A stretch of 44,559 nt of DNA from NCBI GenBank assembly GCA_934454435.1, contig CAKSGA010000007.1:1-44559 (forward strand). Direction: 5' to 3'. This document shows, in pieces, positions 8,379-16,092 of this stretch. The notes beneath the pieces are model-generated. The model was not told where the DNA came from. It was given only the letters and a program-made list of their open reading frames with translations, and did no database searches. This DNA is from an uncultured Oscillospiraceae bacterium (GTDB lineage Bacteria; Bacillota; Clostridia; Oscillospirales; Ruminococcaceae). Position 1 is the stretch's first letter, and each line of letters starts with the position of its first letter. The translations under genes and the position numbers were made by a program.

Positions 8379-11294
8379 ATGGAACAGAGTGAAAACCGCA
8401 GAGTATATTTCTGGGACAACTTCAAGGGACTGCTGATTTTCCTTGTGGTGTTCGCACATATTCTGTATGAAACCAACGGCGGGACTGTCATCACACCAGT
8501 GCTGGATATCATCTACATATTCCACATGCCGGCGTTCGTGTTTACAACCGGATATCTCAGCAGGAGCCGGCACAGCCGCAGCCGGGAGAGCCTTTTCGGT
8601 CTGCTCTCGCTGTACTTCCTGTTCAATGCGGTGATGTGCTTCGTGAACCCCGGCGGAGCGATAACTCAGCTTGTAACGCCGGTGTATTCTTTCTGGTACC
8701 TTCTGGCGGTCATTGTATGGCGGGCTGCTGCTGAATGGCTCTCGAAAATACCGCATATCCTCCCGCTTTCCATTGCGGTGGGACTTCTCAGCGGCTTCTT
8801 CGGTGATGTCACGAACGTGCTTTCGGTGTCAAGAATTATAGCGTTCCTGCCGTTCTTTATGGCGGGCTATCTCCTTACGCCTGAAGTCGTTTCCAGGGCG
8901 CTCCGGGCAAAGCCGTTCCGCCGGGCGGAGTGTACGCTGCTTCTGTGCGTCTGCGTGTTCCTTTCATGGTTCCAGGTCGACCACGGCGCAGCTATAGGCG
9001 AAATGATGATGGAGCCCTATAACGGCTCGGGCGGAATGCTCACCCGGGCGGTGATATTCGTTATTGCGGCGCTGTATATACTGGCGTTCATGTTCCTGCT
9101 GCCGGACAGAAAGATACCGCTGCTCAGCAGGTTCGGTGAAGGGTCGCTGGCGGTGTTCCTGCTTCACAGGCTCCCCACTATGTGGATAGGCAGGGCGCTG
9201 AACGCTCTGCCGCAGTACGCCGTGCTCCTGGTGGACTTTGCGGCTTCCCTGGCGATATGCGTGCTGTTCTCGCTGCCGCCGGTGGTGAAATTCATACGTG
9301 CGCTGGCTTCGCTGGGAGCGGAGTTCCTGACCGGCGGATTTGGCAAGACCAGAGACACCAGGCGCCTGGTCTATCGTGCGGTGAGCCTGACCCTTGCGGC
9401 TGCTTTCATCGCAGTTCCCTGCATAAGAAGCATTGCGGCGAGTATCAGAACGGCGCAGTCCGAAAGCATGAGCGGCTCCGCTTCTTCCTCCGAGAGCGGC
9501 GACATCATATTCCGCAGAATGACGGACGAACAGCAGTCGCAGTTTGACGGCTGCTACAGGCTGCTGTTCACCGGGGACCTACTGCTTCTGGAGGACCAGG
9601 TGAAGCTCGGCAGACAGCCGGACGGGAGCTATGATTTCAGCGGCATATTCGACCCGACCCGGGAGTTCATCAGCTCTGCGGACCTTGCCATAGGCATATT
9701 CGAGGGACCCGCAGCGGGGGAGGAGGCGGGCTACTCCACCAGCAATTACGATGACGGAAAGACGGTCTGCCTGAACTATCCTGACGAATTCGCCGCAGCG
9801 ATAAAGGACGCCGGGTTCGACCTTGTCACCACAGCGAACAACCACCTGCTTGACAAGGGAGAAGCCGGTGCGCTCCGCACGCTGGAAGTCCTGGAAAAGG
9901 CCGGGCTTGACAGCACGGGAAGCTACCGCAGCGCAGAGGACAAGTCCGCACGGCGAGTTAAGCTGATAGAGAGCGGAGGTATGCGGTTCGCCGTCCTGAG
10001 CTACACCTACGGCTCCAATGGCCATGACGAGAGCGAGTTCATCGGTGGGGGCAGGTATTCCTACCTTACAAGCGGGCTCGCCGACCCGGCGGGGGCAAAT
10101 TTCGAGCAGGCGAAAAAGGAGGTCAGCGCTGATTTTGAGCTTGCGAAGTCAATGCAGCCGGATCTTATCGTGGTCCTGCCGCATATGGGGACGCAGTTCC
10201 TGGACGCTCCCGACAGTTACCAGAACACCTGGAACGAGTTTTTCCGGGAGCAGGGCGCAGACATTATCCTGAGCGACCACACGCATTCGGTGCAGCCGGT
10301 GGAGTTCTCCGGCGGGAAAGTCACGGTGAACTGCCCGGGCAATTTCATGAACATCTACAGGGAATACAACGGCGACTGCTCGATAATCACCGAGGTCTAT
10401 ATCGACCGCACAACAAAGAAGCCGGTCGGCGTGTCGGTCATACCCATGTGGATATATGCGGAGAACGGCGGTAATTATCGTCCAGTACCAATTGCGCAGC
10501 TTGTTCAGGACAGTTCGCTTTCAACGGACGACCTGGAACGGGTGAAGCAGGTCTGGACGCACATCACCGGGGTCGTGCTCGGGGAGGAAGTGCCGTTCTC
10601 AATGGTGACGGAGCGCTGTTATATGGACGAACAGGGTTATCTCGCCCCGCCTGCGGAGCAGCTCGGAATAACGCCGGAGCTGGAGCAGACGCCGCTGTAT
10701 GAGCTCCTGACGAGTGCGGAGTCTGTAAGGTTCGTTGGGGACAGCGTGACCCACGGCACGAAAAACGGCGGCTACGGCTGGTACGAGCCGCTGAGCGGCC
10801 TGGTGAGTGATCTCCGGGTCACTGCAAAGGGCGGCGCAACGACCCGCTCCATTCTGGGGGAGGTCCCGGCGGATAGCTCGCTGTACGTGACGGCAATAGG
10901 CACGAATGACGTCCGCTACCGTGACGAGGAGCTCTGTGCAATGACTGCGGAGGAGTACATCTCCCAGATAGACGGCTTTGTAAAGCGCATACGGTCGGAG
11001 CAGCCGGAGGCGGAATTTGCGTTCATAGCGCCCTGGTGCGCCCTTGAAAACGACGAGGTATGCAGGCTGTCCGCTGCGGAGCGTGACCGCATGCTGGGTG
11101 AGTATTCATCGGCGCTGAAGGAATATTGCAGCCGGAATGGCTTTGTTTACAGCGACCCGAACCCGGAGCTCACACGGGTGTTCAGCCTGGAGGTCCAGAC
11201 GGAATACCTGCTGGACTGGATACACCCGAACAGCACAAAGGGCATAAAACTGTACAGCGAAGCGGTCCTGAGGGCTTCCGTAAGTGTCGGTTGA
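8379..11294 (+). CDS. Three-domain membrane protein: acyltransferase-3, CapA-like and SGNH hydrolase
   Basis: This 971-residue protein has three recognisable parts. Residues 1-350 are a polytopic acyltransferase-3 domain with the catalytic-type His27 in FLVVFAHIL and IFHMPAFVF further on. Residues about 385-690 resemble CapA/PgsA metallophosphoesterase-like proteins: LLFTGDLLLL, TANNHLLDKG, LPHMGTQF and DHTHSVQP. Residues about 780-971 are an SGNH/GDSL domain with GDS (Ser789), GTND (Asn843) and the DWIHPN block (Asp946, His949). The last two would lie outside the membrane, as in OafA-type acyltransferases that carry an SGNH partner. A role in O-acylating a cell-wall or capsular polymer is inferred. 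The ATG follows GGGAAGG. It is monocistronic, judging by promoters on both sides. Confidence 0.85.
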   Translation: MEQSENRRVYFWDNFKGLLIFLVVFAHILYETNGGTVITPVLDIIYIFHMPAFVFTTGYLSRSRHSRSRESLFGLLSLYFLFNAVMCFVNPGGAITQLVTPVYSFWYLLAVIVWRAAAEWLSKIPHILPLSIAVGLLSGFFGDVTNVLSVSRIIAFLPFFMAGYLLTPEVVSRALRAKPFRRAECTLLLCVCVFLSWFQVDHGAAIGEMMMEPYNGSGGMLTRAVIFVIAALYILAFMFLLPDRKIPLLSRFGEGSLAVFLLHRLPTMWIGRALNALPQYAVLLVDFAASLAICVLFSLPPVVKFIRALASLGAEFLTGGFGKTRDTRRLVYRAVSLTLAAAFIAVPCIRSIAASIRTAQSESMSGSASSSESGDIIFRRMTDEQQSQFDGCYRLLFTGDLLLLEDQVKLGRQPDGSYDFSGIFDPTREFISSADLAIGIFEGPAAGEEAGYSTSNYDDGKTVCLNYPDEFAAAIKDAGFDLVTTANNHLLDKGEAGALRTLEVLEKAGLDSTGSYRSAEDKSARRVKLIESGGMRFAVLSYTYGSNGHDESEFIGGGRYSYLTSGLADPAGANFEQAKKEVSADFELAKSMQPDLIVVLPHMGTQFLDAPDSYQNTWNEFFREQGADIILSDHTHSVQPVEFSGGKVTVNCPGNFMNIYREYNGDCSIITEVYIDRTTKKPVGVSVIPMWIYAENGGNYRPVPIAQLVQDSSLSTDDLERVKQVWTHITGVVLGEEVPFSMVTERCYMDEQGYLAPPAEQLGITPELEQTPLYELLTSAESVRFVGDSVTHGTKNGGYGWYEPLSGLVSDLRVTAKGGATTRSILGEVPADSSLYVTAIGTNDVRYRDEELCAMTAEEYISQIDGFVKRIRSEQPEAEFAFIAPWCALENDEVCRLSAAERDRMLGEYSSALKEYCSRNGFVYSDPNPELTRVFSLEVQTEYLLDWIHPNSTKGIKLYSEAVLRASVSVG

Positions 11295-11319
11295 CATACC
11301 GGGAAAACCGTGATATAAT
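11291..11319 (+). promoter_or_regulatory. Promoter of the nitroreductase gene
   Basis: Consensus TTGACA (11291-11296) and TATAAT (11314-11319) are exactly 17 bp apart. The -35 box overlaps the stop codon of the preceding gene. Confidence 0.9.
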
Positions 11320-11323
11320 CAGA

Positions 11324-11345
11324 ACGGGAGCTGTACAGCTCCCGT
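11324..11345 (+). promoter_or_regulatory. Perfect 22-bp palindrome at the transcription start of the nitroreductase gene
   Basis: ACGGGAGCTGT at 11324-11334 is followed at once by its reverse complement (11335-11345). It starts 4 bp after the -10 box, straddling the expected +1. It could be a repressor operator or, in RNA, a 5' stabilising hairpin; no T-run follows, so it is not a terminator. Confidence 0.6.
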
Positions 11346-11367
11346 AGTCAGCGAAAGGAGATATCAC

Positions 11368-11886
11368 ATGACAGAAGCAATAAAGAATATGATGACACGT
11401 ACCAGTGTAAAATCCTACAAGCCGGAAATGCCGCCGCAGGAGATGATCGACGATATCATCGAGGCAGGAAAGTCCGCCCCGACAGGCATGAACCGCCAGT
11501 CCCCGATAATCATTGAGGTGACTGACAAGGCGACCCGTGACATGCTTTCAGAGCTGAACGCAGGGGTGATGGGAGCAAAGACTGACCCGTTCTATGGTGC
11601 ACCGGTGGTGCTGGTAGTCCTTGCGGATAAGAGCGTTGGAACGTATCTTTATGACGGCAGCCTTGTTATGGGAAATCTGTTGAACGCTGCGCATTCGGCA
11701 GGGCTCGGCGCATGCTGGATACACCGTGCCAAGGAGGTTTTCCAGACCCCGCAGGGACAGGCTCTGCTTGAAAAGCTGGGAATAACCGGCGATTATGAGG
11801 GAATAGGCAACTGCGTGATCGGCTATCCCGCCGGAGAAGTTCCCGCCCCGAAGCCCCGCAAGGAGAACTGGGTGTATAAGGTCTGA
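11368..11886 (+). CDS. Nitroreductase-family FMN oxidoreductase
   Basis: The product has 172 residues, the usual length of small nitroreductases. The ATG at 11368 follows AAAGGAG. The N-terminus (MTRTSVKSYKPEMP, then IIEAGKSAPTGMNRQSP) is the FMN-phosphate and dimer segment of the family. GAPVVLVVLADK and GLGACWIHRAKE are the core strands and the second flavin-contact loop, and GNCVIGYPAGE is the typical C-terminal strand. It would use NAD(P)H to reduce nitro, quinone or similar compounds; the natural substrate is not predictable. It has its own strong promoter, palindrome and terminator, so it is a separately regulated single-gene unit. Confidence 0.9.
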   Translation: MTEAIKNMMTRTSVKSYKPEMPPQEMIDDIIEAGKSAPTGMNRQSPIIIEVTDKATRDMLSELNAGVMGAKTDPFYGAPVVLVVLADKSVGTYLYDGSLVMGNLLNAAHSAGLGACWIHRAKEVFQTPQGQALLEKLGITGDYEGIGNCVIGYPAGEVPAPKPRKENWVYKV

Positions 11887-11900
11887 AACGAATGGAACAA

Positions 11901-11933
11901 CAAAATCCCCGGCATGACCGGGGATTTTGTTTC
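11901..11933 (+). terminator. Terminator of the nitroreductase gene
   Basis: CAAAATCCCCGG (11901-11912) and CCGGGGATTTTG (11918-11929) form a perfect 12-bp stem with a 5-nt loop, continuing into TTT. The symmetric A and T flanks make it able to work in both directions. Confidence 0.88.
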
Positions 11934-11955
11934 AGACTGTCGAAAAAGTCGTTTT
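11932..11955. repeat. Partial copy of the dispersed repeat tail
   Basis: TCAGACTGTCGAAAAA (11932-11947) is identical to 44482-44497 and close to 7988-8003. It sits just behind the nitroreductase terminator. It is the short tail of the repeat also seen near 8.2 kb and at the window end. Confidence 0.55.
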
Positions 11956-12014
11956 TGCCCGCAAAGCCAGCGGTATTGCTCTAAGATATCAGCAGCACCG
12001 CAACGGCTCTTGCG

Positions 12015-12185
12015 TATCATGCCGGACTTCACGTCCGACATCAGCCGCTGAAAATCCGGACGACCGGTGTTCTTCCTGCTGTGATCCAGGCGATGTACAC
12101 TGATACGTCCGTTTCGCCTTTTCTGAGTTCTGCACGGTACTCCTTGCTCCTGGGTTTCAATGCTGATACTGTCATTTTTGTTCAC
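12015..12185 (-). pseudogene. Remnant of a serine recombinase N-terminal domain
   Basis: Read on the minus strand, the fragment encodes NKNDSISIETQ, then after degenerate sequence TGRPDFQRLMSDVKSGMI. These match, in order, two conserved segments of large serine recombinases (the SxSIxxQ helix, then GTxFxRPxFQRLxxDVxxG). The stretch between them is too short and out of register, the N-terminal catalytic segment is missing, and nothing recombinase-like follows. It is probably the scar of a lost mobile element. The call rests on motif recognition only and could be wrong. The rest of the 11.95-12.2 kb gap holds nothing else recognisable. Confidence 0.45.
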
Positions 12186-12226
12186 CGGCTGCTATTTACA
12201 ACATTTCGTTCTGATCGCTTTGTTTT

Positions 12227-12901
12227 TTACAGAACGATCTTCTTGTCAAGCCACCTTGTGAACCTCTCACGGACTGCTTTGTCCGGGTTCTGATACCAGC
12301 CATCCGAGAACGTATATCTCCTGCCGGAAATTATGAGAACTGCGCCGGAATAGCTCCGGCCGTCGCTGTCGCTGAACGACCCGGTAGCCCTGGCGGTTAT
12401 ATCATCAAGTATCGGGAAATCGCAGTGGAAGTTCTCGCTGCAAAAGGCCCGGTCGGCAAGCTGCCTGAGATCCTCCGGACTTAACCTGTTCATACATACG
12501 GACATAAGCTTTGCCGCTGAATCTGCGGCCTCGATATTTCTGCGCACATGCTCCGGGTCTGCCGGTCTGCGGCGTGATACCGTGGGGATCTCCGCTTCCG
12601 GCTCTCCCGACTGGCTGTTGCGGAATATTATGTACTGCTTCAGTGCTGCCCTCAGCGTGGCGGTGCCGTTATAGACATCTCCGCTGATCGGCACATTGTG
12701 CCTTGTCGGCAGGTCCCTGAACTCATCGTCCCTTGAATATTTCAGCCGGGACATGAGCTCACGGCATCTGTCACGCTCATAGTGGACGTCAAGGTCGCCC
12801 TCATATTTACAGATACGCAGGCAGTTTTTCAGCCTTGACCCGGCGGAATTGTCCTTCATTCCGTTCTGAGTCAGCCAGCTCACGAATTCCTTTTCTCTCA
12901 T
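12227..12901 (-). CDS. Unrecognised 224-residue protein
   Basis: I do not recognise this protein. It has no signal peptide or membrane segment and is charged (many Arg, Glu, Asp), so it is probably cytoplasmic. Residues 1-95 (MREKEFVSWLTQNGM... ending LKQYIIFRN) look like a compact helical domain reminiscent of the N-terminal segments of some restriction- or recombinase-associated proteins. A Pro/Glu/Arg linker spans about 97-115. Residues 130-224 form a second, mixed domain ending in FTRWLDKKIVL. The start ATG at 12901 has GGAGG 9 nt upstream, and a good promoter lies behind it, so the gene is real and expressed alone. It lies beside a recombinase remnant, so acquisition by transfer is possible. 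Confidence 0.7.
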   Translation of the reverse strand: MREKEFVSWLTQNGMKDNSAGSRLKNCLRICKYEGDLDVHYERDRCRELMSRLKYSRDDEFRDLPTRHNVPISGDVYNGTATLRAALKQYIIFRNSQSGEPEAEIPTVSRRRPADPEHVRRNIEAADSAAKLMSVCMNRLSPEDLRQLADRAFCSENFHCDFPILDDITARATGSFSDSDGRSYSGAVLIISGRRYTFSDGWYQNPDKAVRERFTRWLDKKIVL

Positions 12902-12957
12902 GGATTACCTCCGCTGTGTTCCTGCCCGCCGGAAAGCGAGGTGAACTCTGATTTAAC

Positions 12958-12994
12958 ATACTATTAGTATAGCACATCGGGAACGATTTGCCAA
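12958..12994 (-). promoter_or_regulatory. Promoter and palindromic operator candidate of the 224-residue protein gene
   Basis: On the minus strand TTGGCA (12994-12989) and TATACT (12971-12966) are separated by 17 bp. The palindrome ATACTA-T-TAGTAT (12958-12970) covers the -10 box and +1, a placement typical of a repressor site. Confidence 0.65.
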
Positions 12995-13006
12995 TACCTT
13001 TTTCAA

Positions 13007-13041
13007 ACAAAAACGGCTGAACCGTTCAGGCACAGCCGTTT
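13007..13041 (-). terminator. Terminator after the small membrane ORF
   Basis: AAACGGCTG (13011-13019) and CAGCCGTTT (13033-13041) pair perfectly. On the minus strand the stem is followed by TTTTTGTTTG. It lies 15 bp beyond the stop of the 39-residue frame, supporting a real minus-strand transcript there. Confidence 0.75.
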
Positions 13042-13055
13042 TATATCTGGTGAGA

Positions 13056-13175
13056 TCAGGCGGACTTTTTCTTTTTATCGAGAACAACGCCGAGTATCGC
13101 ACAGATCAGTGCAATTCCCCAGCAGCCATAGTTTATGACCCCTGTGATCGTGGCTTTCGCAGCCGGGTTCGTCAT
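13056..13175 (-). CDS. Possible single-span membrane microprotein
   Basis: A 39-residue frame (MTNPAAKATITGVINYGCWG... ending VVLDKKKKSA) has one hydrophobic helix at residues about 12-32 followed by a Lys-rich tail, the form of a small inner-membrane protein. It ends 15 bp before a strong terminator and lies about 100 bp after the P-type ATPase stop on the same strand. Against it, the ribosome site is weak (AGG 13 nt upstream), and the frame continues upstream without an alternative start, so it could be the tail of a decayed gene. Function unknown. Confidence 0.35.
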   Translation of the reverse strand: MTNPAAKATITGVINYGCWGIALICAILGVVLDKKKKSA

Positions 13176-13280
13176 AATGATGAGCCTGGATACGGCGCTG
13201 GGATAACTGACTGCATTCCCGGCGTGGCTGACCTTACAAAACGAACCCGGACAGTTTATTGGACTGCCCGGGCGTTGTAT

Positions 13281-15362
13281 TTACAGGTCGTTTCTGAGGA
13301 GCGGCGTCATGCTCTTCATGCATATCGCCAGCGTTGATCCGTTGTGCAGCAGCGCTGAAACTGACGGCGTTATCACACCGAAGAAGCCCAGTGCGATGAG
13401 AGCCGTATTGAAGCTCAGGATAAATCTGTAGTTCGAGTTTATCCTCTGCATGAGCAGTTCGCTGAGTCTGCGCAGCACTGCGAGTTCAGTGAGCTCTGCC
13501 CCCCGGAGGGTGATGTCCGCTGTTTCCTTTGCGATGTCTGAAGCGTCGCTCATTGCGACAGAAACATCAGCCGCAGCGAGAGCGGGTGCGTCGTTTATGC
13601 CATCGCCGACCATGATCACGCAGTGACCATCGGCTTTCAGCTTTTCGATGTGGCTGTGCTTGTCCTCGGGAAGCACCTGGGCGTGGACCTCGGTGATGCC
13701 GAGCTGCTCTGCGATCAGATTTGCTGCGGAGCTGCTGTCGCCGGTGAGCATGACTACATTTGTGATACCGCTTTTCTTCATCAGCTCGACCGCATAAGCA
13801 GCTTCGCTGCGGGGCGGGTCGTTGATGCATAGCACGCCTGCGAGCTGACCGCCTATGGCAAGGTATATAACTGAGGAAGCGCCGGAGTTCTCGTCTATGT
13901 GAGCCTGCTGTTCTTCGCTGATGGAAACTCCCTCGTCCTCGCATACGAAGTGTCGGCTGCCTATAACGGCACGCTGGTCGTGTAAGGTCGTTGCGATACC
14001 GTGGGCAACGATGTACTTTACCTCGGCGTGTTCCTCTGCGTGAATGACTCCACGCTGTTCTGCGCCCTTTACTATCGCCCTTGCCATGCTGTGCGGGAAG
14101 TGTTCCTCTATGCAGGCTGCAGTCCGCAGGACTTCCTCCTCGGAGTAACCGGCGAACGGAATGACCTTTGCGAGCACAGGTTCGGCGTTTGTGAGGGTGC
14201 CTGTCTTGTCGAACACGATGGTATCTGCTGCTGCAAAGGCTTCGAGATACTTTCCGCCCTTGATCGTGATATTGTGATCAGCCGCTTCACGTATCGCAGA
14301 AATCACCGAGATAGGCGTAGACAGCTTGATGGCACAGGAATAATCCACCATAAGCAGCGAAACTGCCCTGGTGACGTTACCAGTGAACAGCAGCGTCAGT
14401 CCGAAGCCAAGGAAGCTGAACGGAACTATACCGTCCGCAAGCCTTTCCGCACGGCTCTGAATGCCCGCCTTGAGGTTCTCAGAGTTGTCGATGAGCTCTA
14501 TGATCTTCTGTATCTTGGTGTCGGAGCTTACCGCCCTGACTCTTACGACCACTGAGCCCTCTTCAACGACCGTTCCGGCAAATACGGTATCATCAGCGGA
14601 CTTCATCACAGCCAGCGGTTCGCCGGTCATGGAAGCCTCGTTGATGTAAGCCTCGCCCTCGGTTATTTCGCCGTCAACGGGGATAACGCTGCCGGTACGA
14701 ATGCGTATCCTGTCGCCGATCTTAAGGTCGCCTATGGGTATAAGGACGTCCTCGTCGCCGTTTGCGAGCCAGACCTTATCCGTCTTGATAGCAAGGCTCG
14801 AGGTCAGCACAGCCCTGGTGCGTGCGTGGGTGTAGTCCTCCAGCAGTGAAGATACGGAGAGCAGCAGCATGATAGTCTGTGCAGTCTTGAAGTTCCGCTG
14901 GGCAAGACATGCGGTGATGGAAGCGGCGTCCAGCACCTCCACGGTTAGCCTGCCCTGAGCCAGCTCAGAGAGTCCCCTGAGAATGTACTTTGCGCCCTTG
15001 TATATCGCAAGGAACGGACGTATCGGTGCCGGAATTATCAGCTTCTTGACATAGTGAGCCACGATAAGTTTCGTGAGATCCTTCTTGAATTTCTCGTCTA
15101 TCTCCTTTGTGGAGGTGTCCCCGGGAAGCGGGGTGAGGGTGCGGAAATCCAGGCTTTCTATGAAACTGATGACATCGCTGCGGTGATCCTTCTTGTAGTA
15201 AATGAGCAGACCGCCGTTGGCATAGTGGACCTCTGCAGCCTTTACAAAAAAGTTACCCTCGGCTAACTCTTGTATACAGCTTTCGAGATTTTTTTCAAAT
15301 GCATAACCACCGAAGCGCACACGGATACGCCCGGGGTTATCCGATATGATCGAGTAACGCAT
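13281..15362 (-). CDS. Heavy-metal-type P1B ATPase with SCA in place of CPC
   Basis: This 693-residue ion pump has an N-terminal ferredoxin-like domain (1-80) without the usual CxxC. The actuator TGEP is at 246-249, the phosphorylation site DKTGT at 385-389 (Asp385), MLTGD near 538 and the hinge GDGINDAP at about 586-593. The ion-site helix reads YSCAIKLSTP (341-350): one Cys instead of the CPC of Cu, Zn and Cd pumps. PHS at 423-425 occupies the place of the HP motif. The transmembrane part is modest. The ATG at 15362 overlaps the stop of the small upstream gene (TGATG); a GTG one codon earlier is an alternative. It exports or moves a transition metal, but which one cannot be read from this variant motif. 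Confidence 0.88.
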   Translation of the reverse strand: MRYSIISDNPGRIRVRFGGYAFEKNLESCIQELAEGNFFVKAAEVHYANGGLLIYYKKDHRSDVISFIESLDFRTLTPLPGDTSTKEIDEKFKKDLTKLIVAHYVKKLIIPAPIRPFLAIYKGAKYILRGLSELAQGRLTVEVLDAASITACLAQRNFKTAQTIMLLLSVSSLLEDYTHARTRAVLTSSLAIKTDKVWLANGDEDVLIPIGDLKIGDRIRIRTGSVIPVDGEITEGEAYINEASMTGEPLAVMKSADDTVFAGTVVEEGSVVVRVRAVSSDTKIQKIIELIDNSENLKAGIQSRAERLADGIVPFSFLGFGLTLLFTGNVTRAVSLLMVDYSCAIKLSTPISVISAIREAADHNITIKGGKYLEAFAAADTIVFDKTGTLTNAEPVLAKVIPFAGYSEEEVLRTAACIEEHFPHSMARAIVKGAEQRGVIHAEEHAEVKYIVAHGIATTLHDQRAVIGSRHFVCEDEGVSISEEQQAHIDENSGASSVIYLAIGGQLAGVLCINDPPRSEAAYAVELMKKSGITNVVMLTGDSSSAANLIAEQLGITEVHAQVLPEDKHSHIEKLKADGHCVIMVGDGINDAPALAAADVSVAMSDASDIAKETADITLRGAELTELAVLRRLSELLMQRINSNYRFILSFNTALIALGFFGVITPSVSALLHNGSTLAICMKSMTPLLRNDL

Positions 15363-15604
15363 CACTCATCGCTTTCTTCTTTCAGACCAGCCTGCTCTCT
15401 TGCCTCATAGCAGAGATCCTGAGCCTCGTCCTTCATGTTCTGGAAAGCGGTCTTTGCGTCGCTGGTGAACTTCATGCCCTTGGCAAGACCAGTAACTGCA
15501 AGCTGTCTTGTCTTTTTGGCAGTGATGATCTTCTTGCCGACGATAACGCCTGCTGCACCTGCTGCAACCAGCCAGAATTTTTCGTTTTTGAAGATGTTTT
15601 TCAT
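15362..15604 (-). CDS. Small single-span membrane protein paired with the P-type ATPase
   Basis: The 80-residue protein begins MKNIFKNEKFWLVAAGAAG, with one transmembrane helix at about 10-24 rich in Ala, Gly and Val. A Lys-rich turn and an amphipathic helical tail (residues 45-80, acidic at the end) follow. The ATG at 15604 follows AGGAGG. The gene overlaps the ATPase start, so the two are translationally coupled, which argues for a partner or regulatory role. Similar tiny YtxH/DUF6110-like proteins sit beside divergent P-type ATPases in other Firmicutes; that family name is from memory and not verified. Confidence 0.75.
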   Translation of the reverse strand: MKNIFKNEKFWLVAAGAAGVIVGKKIITAKKTRQLAVTGLAKGMKFTSDAKTAFQNMKDEAQDLCYEAREQAGLKEESDE

Positions 15605-15656
15605 GATTATTGTCCTCCTGTGTTTTTTCAGGGTCTGTATGAACTCTGTTAAGAAG

Positions 15657-15685
15657 ATTATATCCCTTTTGCGGTAAATTGTCAA
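15657..15685 (-). promoter_or_regulatory. Promoter of the small protein/P-type ATPase operon
   Basis: On the minus strand consensus TTGACA (15685-15680) and TATAAT (15662-15657) are exactly 17 bp apart, about 53 bp before the start codon of the 80-residue gene. Confidence 0.9.
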
Positions 15686-15707
15686 GAATATTTTTTTGTG
15701 TCCCTGG

Positions 15708-15774
15708 GGTCAACTTTTGTTGACAATATACAAAAAGTGTGAAGTGGTTCATGCCCATTGTCTGACCTTCACAC
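15708..15774. promoter_or_regulatory. Inverted repeats upstream of the ATPase operon and flavodoxin remnant
   Basis: GTCAAC-TTTT-GTTGAC (15708-15723) is a perfect 6-bp hairpin, and GTGTGAAG (15737-15744) pairs with CTTCACAC (15767-15774). They lie between divergent units and could be regulatory sites, either for metal control of the ATPase or left over from the dead flavodoxin gene. No regulator can be assigned. Confidence 0.35.
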
Positions 15775-15816
15775 AGTACGCCCTGAGCCGTGATTGACAT
15801 GTGGCAGGAGCCACAT

Positions 15817-16092
15817 ACAGTCGAGATGAACGCTTTCTCTTTCCGTCCCGGCATAAGCCCAGAGGTAAGTAATATGGCTGATTATAATGTGGTGTATGTT
15901 GGGTTCATGTGTGGAGTTACGTTGCGCCGACCATCACCAACACGTTCCCGGAGAGCTAAGATTTCTCCGGAAAGACGGTTGTTCTGTTTGCGGCCTCCGG
16001 CAGCGGCTTTGGCAAAACGGCAAGTGCGCAGAAAGGAAGTGCGAGCGCTTCCGCAAAGCTGGCAGAGGATCCTGTGTTCAGGGACGGATTGT
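15817..16092 (+). pseudogene. Decayed flavodoxin gene
   Basis: The first frame reads TVEMNAFSFRPGI, then SPEVSNMADYNVVYVGF, the middle of a flavodoxin. About 15905-15912 the match shifts to another frame: WSYVAPTITNTFPES, then a TAA stop (15957-15959) where Tyr is expected, then DFSGKTVVLFAASGSGFGKTA. This order (DYDVVFVGFPIWW, VAPTIINTFLESYDFSGKT, then FxTSGGSG) is the flavodoxin core that binds FMN. The N-terminal phosphate loop is absent upstream. A frameshift or deletion (loss of PIW), a nonsense codon and truncation together make it a pseudogene. It runs antisense to, and ends at, the 3' end of cbiC. Confidence 0.65.
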
